From positions 777,001-841,000 of the forward strand of contig CM028886.1 of assembly GCA_016801885.1 (NCBI GenBank): 64,000 bases of DNA, in the 5' to 3' direction. The stretch is from Toxotes chatareus. Its lineage: Eukaryota; Chordata; Actinopteri; Toxotidae. The notes below the pieces were generated by a model, which saw nothing but the letters and a program-made list of their open reading frames with translations, searched no databases and was not told the DNA's origin. The position numbers and the translations under genes were made by a program. Shown here one piece after another: positions 1-11,694 of the stretch (the stretch's first letter is position 1; every line of letters starts with the position of its first letter).

Positions 1-2235
1 ACTTCCAAACAAATGTCAGACAAACAAAATTGTGTTGCTTTTTTTATGTGACAGGAGATTGTACATACAAAGCTGATTTTTACAGAGACACAGCTGTCTC
101 TCTACTCAAAGACTTAAATAACCTTTAACATTTGTCATGATATGATCCAAGAGTGAAATCATGAAATCCTTTGGAATAATCTGATCCAGAGAAATGTAGT
201 TCTCCGGTACTGAAACATGAATCAGTGAGTTATTCCCCCCACCTCTGCTGGTGGGAGTGGACGGCTGGGAGGTGTTTCCTGCAGAGACACGCCTGCACCT
301 CCCTACATGTCTGCGGGACTCGTGTGTGTTGCGTGCAGAGGGTGCGGACGCAGAGCAGCAGATCTGTGAGTGACTCTTTACTTTTGTGTGTAAATGGGAA
401 AACATTCAATGCTTCACTTTGTTGTGGTGATAGGGAAAGAAATGCATGAAGAGCTGACACCTGGTACCTGACTCACCTTCAGATCTGCAGGAGAGGTTTG
501 GGATTTTAAGCTGATATGTATCTAAGTGGTTTGGACCTTAATCACCTTTAATCCACACACACTCACCTTTACTAGTGTTACTTCACTTTGAGGTCATTAA
601 TGTAAGAAAAGACCAAGTCTTGATCTGTTTCAGTTGTTTTAGTGTTTGAAGTCACTGATTCATTAGAGTTAGTTTCTGTGTGTGTTATTAGTTTTGGTAG
701 TGATGGTGCTTTTCAGTTAGCTATGCAGATTTCATGCATGATTTTACCAATTAATATTATGTTTTACATGAAGAGTCTGCACATTAATAGAAGCTGACAG
801 ATTTAAAGTAAAAGTACGTGTGTAAACGAATGAAGACTTGCAAAATAGTCAACACAGTACCAGTACCTGTTAAAAATGTTGAAGCTCTAAAATCAGAGAC
901 TATTATCTTTTTGAGCTGTAAAATAAGAATGAACTGAAATGTTTTTCTGCACTTTGCTTTGATTTATTCCTTTGAAGACACTGATGTGAGACACTGATGT
1001 ATCAGTCAGGCTGCTGAACTTATTTACTGACTCTGAGCTTTTATTACTGCTCATTATGAGCTGCGTGGTCAGTCTGTAAAAAGTTTCTGCTTTAAGTTCA
1101 CCGCCTGCTGTCTGAGAATGAATAGGTGGCAGCTGCTGGTGAGTTACACTGCTGCTAACTGGACATAAAGGACCATACCACTGTTTTTGTGTGTTTTAAC
1201 TCTTTTCAATGTACATTTTTTTTAAAAAGCAATGTTAAAAGTCTCTCAGTGCTTCCTGGAGCCCAGGGTGATGTCTTCAGGTGTTTTCTGTTTGATCTAA
1301 AGTCCAAAACCCAAAGTAATTCAGAGGAACATCATGACTCAGAGAGAGAGGCAGCAGATCCTCATGTTTGAGGGACTGGAACTGGCAGTTGTGTACAGGC
1401 TTTACATTTCTGCTCCTCTGTCCAAACCAGACACTTTGACACTCCAGACACTCTGAGTCTTGTTTTCTTTCCTTTTTCGCTGCACGTTGCAGAATGAGAT
1501 AAAACGTGAAAAAACACCGGGCTGCTCCTTTAAGAGAAAAAGAGGGATATTATGAAAGAAGAATGTTTAATGTTGCAGCAGTTTTTGTCATTAAGCTCAG
1601 TGTAAAACACATGGTGACAACAATTCACCACGTTTTCTCTTCTGAACAGTTCTGAGATGAGCTGTGTCGATTTTTTCTCTTTTACAAAGAGTTGTTTGTA
1701 CTTGCTCTGTATTTTTGTCTTTAATGAGCTTCCGTACCTCCTGTATCTCTGCTTAATGTAACTCGACAGGATCGACTGCAGCAGAGCGCTCTCTGCGTCA
1801 GAGACTGATTTCACTGTAAAAACCCCTGTTCTCCTTCTCCACCCCTCCATCTGCAGCTCATCTGTTTCCTATTCAAAGTTCAGTACATATTACTCCTATA
1901 GGGGCCCAAACCGTGTCTGTGCTACTCAGCAGTGATTTCATCTTTGTTCAGTTTAATTAGTTTTACTTTATTAGACCAGAATAATCCACCACCTCTCAGA
2001 GGCCTGGGCACAGATGTTACATTAACAACAAACAATAAAACAAGTGAAACATCACAGACAGTTTGCTGAGCTGTGGAGTTGTGGAGTTGATGAGCTTGCA
2101 CTTTGGTGGATTGGCCAGGTGATAAGAATCATTTACATGTTTGTGCGCTGCCCCGTGTCCCAGTGTGTAACAGAGTGTACGTGTGTTGTGCACCTGCCCA
2201 TGTAGGGACATATTCCTGTCTTGATAACGCACCTA

Positions 2236-2490
2236 TATAATATATATGAATATAAATAATGCAACAGAGACGCTGCGGCAGGGGGCTGCCCAGTGAGGCG
2301 CCTGGGGAGCTGGGGTGAATCAGTGCCCTGCTCAGGGGCACCACAGCCATGGTCACAGAGGCAGGGGAGGCGTGTCTCCTTCACCACCACCATATCCGTT
2401 TTTTTGCACTTAGTTGAGGGATCGAACCCACGACCCTCCGATCTCAGGCCGGTCCAAAGCCGCACTTTTAACTTGCTGCGCCACGGCTGT
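2236..2490 (-). repeat. tRNA-derived SINE
   Basis: Read on the minus strand, the element starts near 2490 with a tRNA-like A box (TGGCGCAGCAAG) and has a clear B box (GGGTTCGATCCC, complement of about 2417-2428), spaced as in RNA polymerase III promoters. A non-tRNA body follows (about 2280-2380), then an AT-rich end near 2236-2250. This is the layout of tRNA-derived fish SINEs. I cannot name the family without a repeat library. It is not a functional tRNA gene because the arms do not pair as a cloverleaf. Confidence 0.65.
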
Positions 2491-2554
2491 AATGTTGGTA
2501 GCATGGAGCACAGTCACAAAACTTCATTTCACACTGAGCAGTATTTCTGTAATG

Positions 2555-2745
2555 CAGCGGTGTCCAAACGGTTCCACAAAGGGCCGCGTGGCTGCAGGTT
2601 TTTGTTCCAACCGAGCAGCAGCACACCAGGCTGGACTCATTTCATCAACTGGTCTCAGTCCTCAGTTGATTGGTCAAACTGTGTGCTGTTGATTGGTTGG
2701 AACAAAACCCTGCAGCCACACGGCCCTTTGTGGAACAGTCAGTGT
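2555..2745. mobile_element. Foldback MITE with hAT-like terminus
   Basis: The left arm (about 2572-2629) and the right arm (about 2675-2738) are near-perfect inverted complements. The segment CCACAAAGGGCC on the left pairs with GGCCCTTTGTGG on the right, and GTTCCAACC pairs with GGTTGGAAC, separated by a short loop. The outer left end, CAGCGGTGTCCAAAC, resembles hAT terminal repeats. The element is far too short to encode a transposase, so it is a non-autonomous MITE. The right terminus has diverged, and I could not fix the target-site duplication. Frames read across it are not genes. Confidence 0.65.
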
Positions 2746-3455
2746 TAGCCAGCTAGCCAATGAACAACACAACCATGAAGGCAGCAACAACAGCAGGTAA
2801 ACCCTCTGCACGCAGAGGACAAGCCGCGCAGAGCAGCAACAGCACGACACAAGTACGACAAGTCAGCAGTGATATCCACTGTTCAGTGCATGCAGCCGTG
2901 CAGTCTGACACGGCCCAGCCCGGCCAGAACAGATCAGCACATACGACCTGCCAGGTCACACACACGTACACACACTCAGTAATGGAGGAGGTGTTTATGT
3001 GATAATGCATGAAACAGGGATCAACTGTCATCGTTTCACGGCTTAAATCCTTTTACATAAAGTGTTGACATTATTTTCCTCCTGTGTGTTTATCATAGAT
3101 CTGCCACACGTCGAGTGTGTGTGTGTGTGTCTGTGCGTGCGTGTGTGCGTGCTACAGATGGACAGAGAGTTGAGGCCTTTTTTGGTCCGTTTACATTTCT
3201 AAATGTACATGTCATTAACGGGGAGAGTCAGCACAGGCAGGAAGAGTGAGTTGGCCTGATTTGGATCAGGACTGTTGAGGTTTCAGGATGCTGGTCACTC
3301 CCCTCAGATACTTCAACATACTGTAGACAATGTGTGTGTTATTTAGTTTCTTCATTGACCTTATTTTCCCTCAGCTGACTGTATCTCTGTTGCTTATATT
3401 GCCTAGAAAGCTTTTTAACAACCGACAGAGGAGGACTGTTGTTTTATGATAGAGA

Positions 3456-3486
3456 GAGAGAGACTTTATTGATCCCAGAGGAAATG
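3456..3486. repeat. Possible retroelement tail (TTTATTGATCCC type)
   Basis: An (AG)n run followed by ACTTTATTGATCCCAGAGG resembles the conserved 3' tail shared by several fish LINE/SINE families. Only the tail-like string is visible and no element body was recognised. This is a recollection of a common fish motif, not a library match. Confidence 0.3.
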
Positions 3487-6453
3487 AAGGATTATTCGTC
3501 AGTGAGATTTAGACCACGTGAGAAAATGAGTCAGCGTGTCTCCACTGTGATGAATGTTTCTCTATGTGACGATGAAACTGCCATAAATGGTTTGTTACAT
3601 GTCATTGGAAGCTGGTTCTTTACGTCCAACACCTGAAGACGTCACCTTCAGCTCAGGGAGATTTTAGACACTTTTTGATGTTTCAGTGACCGAGCGGTCG
3701 TTTTTCAGCTGCGGACCCGCGTCGTTTCCTAAATCAGCAGAGCCTTGTCCCCATATTTGGAAGTGAAACTCTTGTTTCCTGTTTGTAACGCCACCTCAGA
3801 CCAGAGAGCGGCTGAGCAGGTGTGATGCTGATTTTCACACAGACTCTAAACTGCACAAACCAAATGTTGAGTCTGTTCAGTGAACTAATATAAACAGCAG
3901 ACCACACACTGTCTCACACACTGACAGATGATTTCTCAGCAGAGACTCTGGCTCTGGGGTCGCTGCCTGATAACTGCTGTATTTTTTCCTGTTTATCTGG
4001 TCTCAGGGTGGAACGTTCCCTCAGACCAGGAACTCGCTTCTTCACTTTTGTATACAGTGTGTGTGTGCTCGTGAGGACAGATCAGCACTGAAACATCAGG
4101 AAGGACACGCAAATACACAGAAGATGTAGAATAACGCTGTGAAATCTGTGAAGTACACAAGCTTGTAGTGAGCAGCAGCATCAGCAGGAGGAGCAGGAAT
4201 AGGATCTAACAGTGGAAACTAAACTCAGCAGCAGCATCAACACAAGTCATCATGTTAACAGCTAACTAGCAGTCACATTCAGAGTCACAGCTGGAGTAGC
4301 TGCAGTAACCAGCAGAAGGTAGAGCAGTGACAGTACTTCTGGTAGCAGCTCAGTTACTTTGTGTGGTTAATAACATCTTTATTTTGTGATCCAGGATCAG
4401 CAGAGTCTCTGGGCCTCCTGTCCTGTCCTCCTGCTGAAGTGTCTGTGAGCCACACGCCGAACCTGTGCCAGGTAAGACGTCCTCACCTCTGTCACCAACA
4501 CTGACTGACAGCCACAGGTTGTCCATCAGTGTGGTCGTGAATGTCCAACAGTGGTTTGGTTTTTGTGCTGCTGAGGTTCCACCTCTGGGGCTTTCTGCAG
4601 TTGCTATGTGGCATGTTCATCACCACAAGAGGCTTTCACTGTGTCATAAAACACATATCCAAGGCTTGAAGTCAGCTGTAAAACCTCGTGTGTGTAATGA
4701 ACGTGTCACTCCAGGCTCCCGAACGTCACTTTTCCTGTTCTTCTGTGCTTGAATCTCAGCTGTGACAGTTTAACCTCGTCCAGTTATGGTCTGTCTGTTG
4801 ATTTTTGTGGGTTTTAAGAGCAAATGGTGTAATTTTATCTGTAACTGAAGATGATGGTTAGTGGATTGAGTTGCACTGAGGCCTTTTACTGGAAAACTTT
4901 GTGGACTTTGTGGTTCTGTAAGGTGCTGCTCACTAACAACTCAGCTTCAGCTCCACTTTTCTCCGGCATGTTCCCACTTTCTTCTTCTGCCAAGGGGATG
5001 CATAATGAGGAATTTCCTGCAGATTCCTGTCAGCCTGACTTTAAATTCTGATTTGCTGGATACTTTTCGTTACCCGCTCTCCTTCATGGGAGATTTGACC
5101 AAGACAGCAAACAAAGAGAAAATCTGCACCGCAACAAACGCACAATGTCAAACAAAGTAGAATGCCACGTTTAAGAAGGAACAAAATAAAGACACTTTGA
5201 ACATTCATATCAATTTCTATCCATTATTTAGACAATCAAACCATCAGTCTGTAGACTGTGAAAATGAAAGCAGCTGAATCAGCTGTGATCAGCTCCTGTT
5301 TGACATGAACCCATGGATGAACAGACACTTCTCACTAGATCACTGTGATGCTGAAGGAAACCTAAAAACAGCAGGATTCTCAGGCAGGTTCTGCAGGATT
5401 AAGGAGCATGATTTTTCAGTGATGTGTAAGCGGGTTTATTTTGTGACAGACATCAGAGATAAGGAAGGTGTAAGTCACAATGAACCTAAAAACATTTGAC
5501 TCTGAACACCGACAGGCTCTCTTCCTTTTCACTCCTCCCTGGAGACGCACCTCACAGTGTGAGAACCTCGGCGTTAAAGCCTTAAAGTGAGCATGGAAAG
5601 CCAGTGGTTACACACTGCTGATTGTTTCTTTCAGTTGCTATGACTGGGAGTCTTTAGCTGTTTGCTGTGTTCTTAGAGCAGCTCTTACAACTTTAAATCA
5701 TTTTCATCTTGGAACCAAAATCCAGAGGATGTATTTCCCCCAGAGGAGAGGATGGTCCGGACTGAGCCGTGGCAGTCTGATGTCTTTATAAACAGCTACA
5801 AACATCTTCAAAGTCTCGGGGTGTTTCTGGCTGCAGTGACCTGACATGAAATCATCCCTCTGTGCTGTTACTGTATCTGAGAGTTCAGCCCTGGGAGCAA
5901 CAGCAGACATAAAATATTCTGCTCATTTTCTGAGGCAGCTCACATTATCAGATTTTACTCGAACCCCAGAGGCGCTCGCTGGGAACTCTGGGAAACCACC
6001 AGTATTTTCAGTCAGCAGAGATTTGGATTGCTTTCTTCTTCTCCATGTTGAAGAGAGGACGTGAGGTCCAGCGGTTCATGTCATGTCTTTAGTCTGATCA
6101 GAGGGAAGTCACCTGCTGCTCGTGGCTGCTCACTTCTCAGGCTCCATAAATATTTCTTCTTTGTTTTAAAACCACCACAGGGACAATGAAACTGACTAAA
6201 TGCTTTAAAGCTCAGCAGTTTGAACAAGGCAGAGCTGCCAGACATTTGAAGCGAGTGAAGGTTAAATCGTTGATGGCCTGGCAGCCATGTTGGCAGTCCT
6301 CAGTGAGCAGCTGTGCACAGCTGTTTCTGTCTCTAAACTTCTGGCTTCTGTTTCATCAGATTTAACAGACACAGTTAATTATTTATCTGGTTCTGACTGT
6401 AATGTCATCATTAGTCCATGTGAATAACTGCGTCAGTAACATCAGCCCGTTCT

Positions 6454-6646
6454 GCCCAGCTGACCCAGCTGACCCAGCTGACCCAGCTAACCCAACTGAC
6501 CCAACTGACCCAACTGACCCAGCTAACCCAGCTAACCCAACTGACCCAACTGACCCAGCTGACCCAGCTGACCCAGCTAACCCAGCTAACCCAACTGACC
6601 CAGCTGACCCAGCTGACCCAACTGACCCAGCTAACCCAGCTAACCC
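6454..6646. repeat. 9-bp minisatellite (about 21 copies)
   Basis: The unit is ACCCAGCTG, with variants ACCCAGCTA, ACCCAACTG and similar. The period is a multiple of three, so several frames stay open on both strands and give proline/alanine/aspartate-rich or VSW-type repeat peptides. No splice sites or start context support coding. It lies in otherwise gene-free sequence. Confidence 0.9.
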
Positions 6647-7915
6647 GTGCACGCCAGCTATCACACCTATCTATTGTTAGCATGTCAGGGTTAATATCAG
6701 TGTATTTTCTGAATGAACCTGCTGCGACTATGAAGCAAAAATAAAAACTTTACTTTTAGAATAAAAGAAGCAAAAAATAAAAAACCTGGGTTTCACGAAC
6801 AGAGGACGTTTCTGCAGAGAGAGCAGTGTGGACTTAAGCTGCAGGTCGTGACTCGTCTGGTCAGTTTTAAAGAAGCACCCAACGCGTTATGTGGTTTAGT
6901 CTCCTGGAAGCTGGACAGTCACTGGGAGACTCAGATCATTTGACAGGAAAATGTGGGAAATCTGTACGGACTAGAGAAAGGAAACTTCTGAACAACTTTT
7001 ATGGAGAAAGAAATGCCAGGTGGGTGTAAAGTTACAGGTCCTACTGAGGAAAGCCTCCTCTGTTAAAGACAAAGTGTAAACCCTGTAAAGATCAGATGTC
7101 CTGCAGCAGCTGTGATGTTGGCCTGAAGTATGACGCTCCTGCATCAAAGGACTGGACTTTAAACACAGCTGCTAATATCCTCCTAATATCCACTACTGAC
7201 CAGCCTGAACCACAGTAACCTGCAGCTTCACTTCATGCTTCGACAAAAAAGGAAACATTTGATGAGCCAAATAAAATTCATGACTGTAAATGAAGCCATT
7301 CGAGGGTTTATCATTAGATCATTGATGTTACTGTCTGTGTGCACCTTATTCTTTACTTTCACTCTGTAAAGTCTATTCTTGCTTCAGTTGGTCACAGCAA
7401 GCTGATTTAGCAAAGATAGCGATCTTAAAGCTAACACCCTAAGGCAGGTCCTGGTGGACTAGTTCTCAAGATCTACATCATAATCACAACATGCTGGTCT
7501 GACGCTAGTTAGAATCCTTCATTTTAGATCTAGGTCTTCTGAACCGCTAAAATCTGAAATGGTCTCCAGGTGACTCACATCCAGTTAGAAGCAGCATGCT
7601 GTCCTGGACTGGGGCAAAGTCAAAACTTTCCTACAGATTTCAGAATTATCCTCCTCGTGTTAATGTTAGATTATCACTTTACTTCCGCTCGTCCCTGTCC
7701 CAGAACGTTACGTTCCTCAGTCAGTTTTTATGGACGTTGTTTCAGCTCCTCGTTCACGCTTCGCTCGCTTTCCCAACCTGCAAATGATTAATTCACATCT
7801 GTGTTAATTAGAATTAATTACATCCATTTGTGTTTTCCTGTCACTGTGTCCTTGAGCCTCACAGCGTAGGCAGACCTTGCATACCTTTCTCAGGTCTATG
7901 TCTGTGAATGTTCTC

Positions 7916-9270
7916 ATTCATCCAGGTCATAGTTCTCTCTTTGAAAATTGAATCGAAGGCAACTGGACATATGTTTGTCTGGGAAGACGTTTCGCCTCTT
8001 ATCCAAGGGGCTTCATCAGTTCATACGCATCGGTCTATCTAGTCCGCACTAGTCTGACCAAGAAAGTGGAGTAAGACCCAGGTATTTAACCTGTTGTGGG
8101 TGGGACCACCAAAGTACCTGTGAAAGTACTGGTTTCACCTGACCATTGTTGTGGTCCCCAGTGAACGACAGTCGTCAGGCTCATGTGACCTAGTTTGTGT
8201 CTCATGTGAACGACAGTCGTTAGGGTTGGTTGAGTCCCTGGTGGATGACGCTTTCGTTGAGAGTCGTCTGAGGTTAAGTTGTTTACTCTCCTGGGTACAC
8301 ATGAAAGGGCTACATTGTAAATGGGGGATAGGTGGTGTCGCAGACCCTCCTCTGTTTAGTGATGGTTTTCCACTTTCACATAGATGGCTTCTTTGACTCC
8401 TCTCTCAAACCATCTGTCCTCCTTGTCCAGGATTTTGACATTGCTGTCCTCAAAGGAGTGTGCTTTTTCCTTTAGATGTGAGTAGACAGCTGAGACCGGA
8501 CCCGAGGAGTTAGCCCTTCTGTGTTGGGCCATGCGTTTGTTCAACGGTTGTTTAGTTTCCCCAATGTATAGGTCCTTGCATTCCTCACTGCATTTGACCG
8601 CATATATTAGGTTGCTTTTATGATTGTGTGGTATCTTGTCTTTGGGGTGTACCAGTTTCTGTCTGAGAGTGTTGCTGGGTTTGAAACATACAGGAATTTG
8701 ATGTTTGTTAAAAATCCTCCTGAGTTTCTCTGAGACCCCAGACACGTATGGAATGACAATGTTTTTGCGTTTATCTTCCATATTCTCAGCATCCTCCCGG
8801 TTTGTATTCTTTCTGGAGCGTGTTGTTTTGCCAAACGACCAACTCGGATAGCCACAAGTTTTCAGAGCTCCCTTTATATGTTTATGTTCTTCTGCTTGGG
8901 CCCGAGTGGAGGTTGGTATGTTGTCAGCCCTGTGTTGCAAGGTTCTGATAACTCCCAGTTTGTGCTCCAGTGGATGATGTGAGTCAAAAAGTAGGTATTG
9001 ATCGGTGTGTGTGGGTTTCCTGTATACCCCAATGTGGAGGCTCCCTTCCTCAGCAAGGTGAACGTCACAGTCTAGGAATGGTAGGTGGTTATCTTTGACA
9101 TCTTCTCTTGTGAATTTGATGTTTTTGTCCACAGAGTTGATATGTTCAGTGAAAGCTTGTAAGTCTTGGGTTTTGATTTTTACCCATGTGTCGTCCACAT
9201 ACCTAAACCAGTGACTTGGAGGTGTACCCTTGAATGAGTTAAGGGCCTTTCTCAGGTCCCGTCAGCGCTG
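7916..9270 (-). mobile_element. Penelope-like retroelement fragment, copy 1
   Basis: On the minus strand the sequence runs from the last part of a reverse transcriptase into a GIY-YIG endonuclease and a 3' untranslated tail. This is the defining layout of endonuclease-bearing Penelope-like elements. The RT catalytic box is RYVDD near 9200. Everything 5' of it (the N-terminal region and most RT motifs) is missing, so the element is 5'-truncated at about 9260-9275. The tail toward 7916 contains a GAAGACGTTT-type sequence I recall from fish Penelope elements. The exact 3' boundary is uncertain and may lie a little left of 7916. Confidence 0.8.
8356..9198 (-). pseudogene. RT C-terminus plus GIY-YIG endonuclease of a Penelope-like element (open frame)
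   Basis: This is a 280-aa open frame, continued 5' in the same frame through the YVDD box up to about 9260. The RT thumb-like region covers roughly residues 1-125. The endonuclease holds a LIYAVKC segment (GIY equivalent), a Cys pair (KCSEEC), the YIG motif as LYIGETKQ, a candidate catalytic arginine in NKRMAQHRR, and a C-terminal acidic stretch RWFERGVKEAIYV of the type that carries the family's metal-binding glutamate. A full element would also need the N-terminal region and the complete RT, which are absent, so this is a relic unable to copy itself. The frame keeps two compensating single-base differences from copy 2 near 8800-8850. Confidence 0.8.
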
Positions 9271-9274
9271 GAGT

Positions 9275-11694
9275 TCAGAGTTGTGGCTGTTTTCTGTCAG
9301 CACTGATCCAAACATGAGCTCCATACATTGAAATAACAAATTCCTTGGTTTAGATTAGGCAGAGCACAAACATCTGCCTTTCAAACACTGCAATCACCAG
9401 CGGTAAATCACGCTGGAGGGAAGAATATCCACAGCACCGGTGTTTGGTAATGTAAAGCAGTGGGGGCCACATCCAGGGGCCGGGGAGATTGGGTGTCCTT
9501 GGTGTTTGACAGGGACATTACAGCACACAGCTGAAGCTGGGGGGCTTCAAAAGCTGTGGATTTTTTTTTTCCCTCCAAACATTAAGACAAGTTGCACATG
9601 TTAGTGTTTTGCAGCACAGTATAGACTTACACTGGGCTGCCTGTAGATTCTGCACTCTGACTGACCTCCATGTTCCTGCTGTTAGATCCGTTTCTGACTT
9701 TGAATTCTCTCTTTGAAAGTTCACCTTCTCTTCATCTGTGACATACAGAACAGTAAAGAATCATAAACAGCCTAAAATAACTTGGTCAGCCCACCTTCTT
9801 ATTAGTGGAACATAGCTCCCTTTTATGGAGGCATATTTTTTATGAGCTCTATTAGATACATTACAGGCCCAAAAGTAAGTGGACATGTTCTTCCCATATG
9901 TAATAGTTGCACATCTCATCCCAGAACCATGGGCATTGATGTGCTGCTGGATCAGCCTCCGCTCTTCTGGTCTCAGACTTTAAATCAGATGTTGAAATCT
10001 GGCTTCAGGGATTTTACCTCCTGTTCACACATATGGAATGTCAGGCTACAAAGCGCCGGCACTTCATCTGCTGGTTCTTTTCTCAACTTAAAGAAAATGT
10101 ATTATACATTTCAGAAACAGAGAAAATACCCTGAACTATTCCTGAATCGTTAGAACTATGGTTTGAACAAATGTAAGCCTCAGAATTCATTCACAATGAG
10201 CATGGTCACTGTGGCTGGAGATCTGGAGAGATAAGTGTTACACTGAATAAAATATGGAGTAATGTATAATTAAGGTTATGCAACAAGAACATGTGGTTAA
10301 AGTGAACAAATCACTGTCAGAGTTAGAGCTAGGGTTCAGTGAACGGTGAACATGAGATGGAAACTCTGGTCTCCTGCATGAAAAGCACTGTACAAAAAGC
10401 ATTCAGTATGAATGTGTTTCCTTCGGATACTGGTCTGGGTTTACAATATACTGGTTCTCATCAGTACCAGTATACCAGTAAGTTCTTCAGTTCCTGAGCA
10501 ATTTGTTTCTCTTATTCACGTCCCAGGAGCTTGTTGGAACATAAAGACCGGTGCTGACGTTTCAGGTGCTGGTAAAGTGTTTTTATCATTCATCCAATGT
10601 GCAGCAAAGAGAAACCAGCACCGGTTCTCCTCAGTACACGGGTTTTCAGGTACCTGTCAGGTGGGTTGTCCCAGCATCTTGGAGAACCTGACTCGGGTCC
10701 TCTGTGCATTTAGTCTCAGTGTCTCTGAGCTCAGGGCTCTGTGGGTCCAGTCCATCTGCTGCAGGACTCCTGTTCTTCTGGTCTGTGGAGACGGTTCTTC
10801 ATGGTGAGAAGTGAAGTGAGATGACATAGAAAAGGCATCCGGACTTTGATCACCTGGTCAGTGCAATCAGCGGCTTTCAGATGTGTTTTATCAGACAGAG
10901 TGGGAGTGAGGGGCCAGTGATGGCTGAGGCAGAGAGATGAAGTAAACAACTCTGCCTGTTCAAACGTGCTCTCAAGATGTGAATCTAACTGCTGTGGTTG
11001 GAGTAATCTCAGCCTTGTCCAGGGTCGGTCCTAATTGGGATGCTGGTGGTCCTGCGAGGCAGGAGGCCTCTTGGTGGTACTGGGAAGAAATTATGGCTGT
11101 GAGCTGTGAGCTCCGTTATTGGCCTTTTATATACATTCTTCTCGTTAAAAAGCGGTCTGTGAGTCTTTGACGGCACCCTTGTTGTGATCTTTAAGGGCAC
11201 GTTCTTTGATCTGATAGCAAATCGAGTAATTTCGGCCAAGAATTCAGAGCAATCAAACTCATTCCAGCTGTGCAGGTAATCCCTGTAGAGCAGCAGTCTG
11301 AGACCCTGAGCTCAGAGACTTTAACCTCCACAGTCCTGCTTCCTCCTCTGCTCTTGTGTATCATGAATTTTTATAGTCGTCTTGATTGTATACAGATTGA
11401 TCCCACATACCATATATCTGGATCTGGGTGGAAGGCGGGTACAGTGTTGGTACCTGATTTTGATTCAGTCTTGGTTTTAGTCATTTGACATTTTCATCTG
11501 GTTTTTATCATCGTGCATTTTTATTCTCTTCTGGCAGATGTTGTTTGATGTGTACGGTCCTCCATCCCTCTGAGGCTGGATTCATTCACTTGCTCTCTGA
11601 AACATCCTTGGCTCCTTAAAGCAAAATGATACCTGCTTGAAGACTTTGTGACCAGGGCCATCATGTGCTCCGAGTTCTGCCAGTTGATTAAGTT
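9275..11694. other. Non-coding flank inside the duplicated unit (copy 1)
   Basis: This 2.4 kb, repeated at about 13055-15474, shows no domain, no plausible exon chain and no RNA gene that I recognise. The open frames at 9842-10153 and 10412-10807 (plus strand) recur in copy 2 only because the DNA is duplicated; one of them changes its end in copy 2 through a homopolymer difference, which argues against selection on a protein. Confidence 0.55.

Larger units (their letters stand above)
1..7915. other. Gene-poor stretch upstream of the duplicated block
   Basis: I see no exon with a recognisable protein domain on either strand. The open frames are short, lack similarity to any family I know, and often overlap antisense frames of similar length. 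The stretch does hold a SINE and a MITE (2.2-2.75 kb), a short tail-like repeat near 3460 and a 9-bp minisatellite (6.45-6.65 kb), each listed separately. A far-upstream promoter or 5' UTR exon of the collagen gene could lie here or further right; nothing in the sequence decides this. Confidence 0.6.
7916..11694. repeat. Direct tandem duplication, copy 1 (3.78-kb unit)
   Basis: This stretch recurs almost identically at 11695-15474, in the same orientation and directly abutting it (copy 1 is 3779 bp, copy 2 is 3780 bp). Both start at ATTCATCCAGGTCATAG and end at CAGTTGATTAAGTT. Differences I could see by eye are few, with single-base insertions or deletions in short homopolymers about as common as substitutions. 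The unit holds the Penelope-like fragment in its first 1.35 kb; the remaining 2.4 kb has no recognisable gene. It is either a recent tandem duplication or an assembly duplication. Confidence 0.95.

Noticed and set aside
2414..2490. tRNA gene on the minus strand
   Set aside because: It has A and B boxes but no consistent cloverleaf; it is continuous with a SINE body.
6383..6683. Pro/Ala/Asp and VSW repeat open frames on both strands
   Set aside because: They are products of the 9-bp minisatellite, with several frames open at once and no gene context.
10412..10807. 131-aa plus-strand frame recurring at 14193-14588
   Set aside because: It is repeated only because the 3.78-kb unit is duplicated. 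It has no domain and no exon neighbours.
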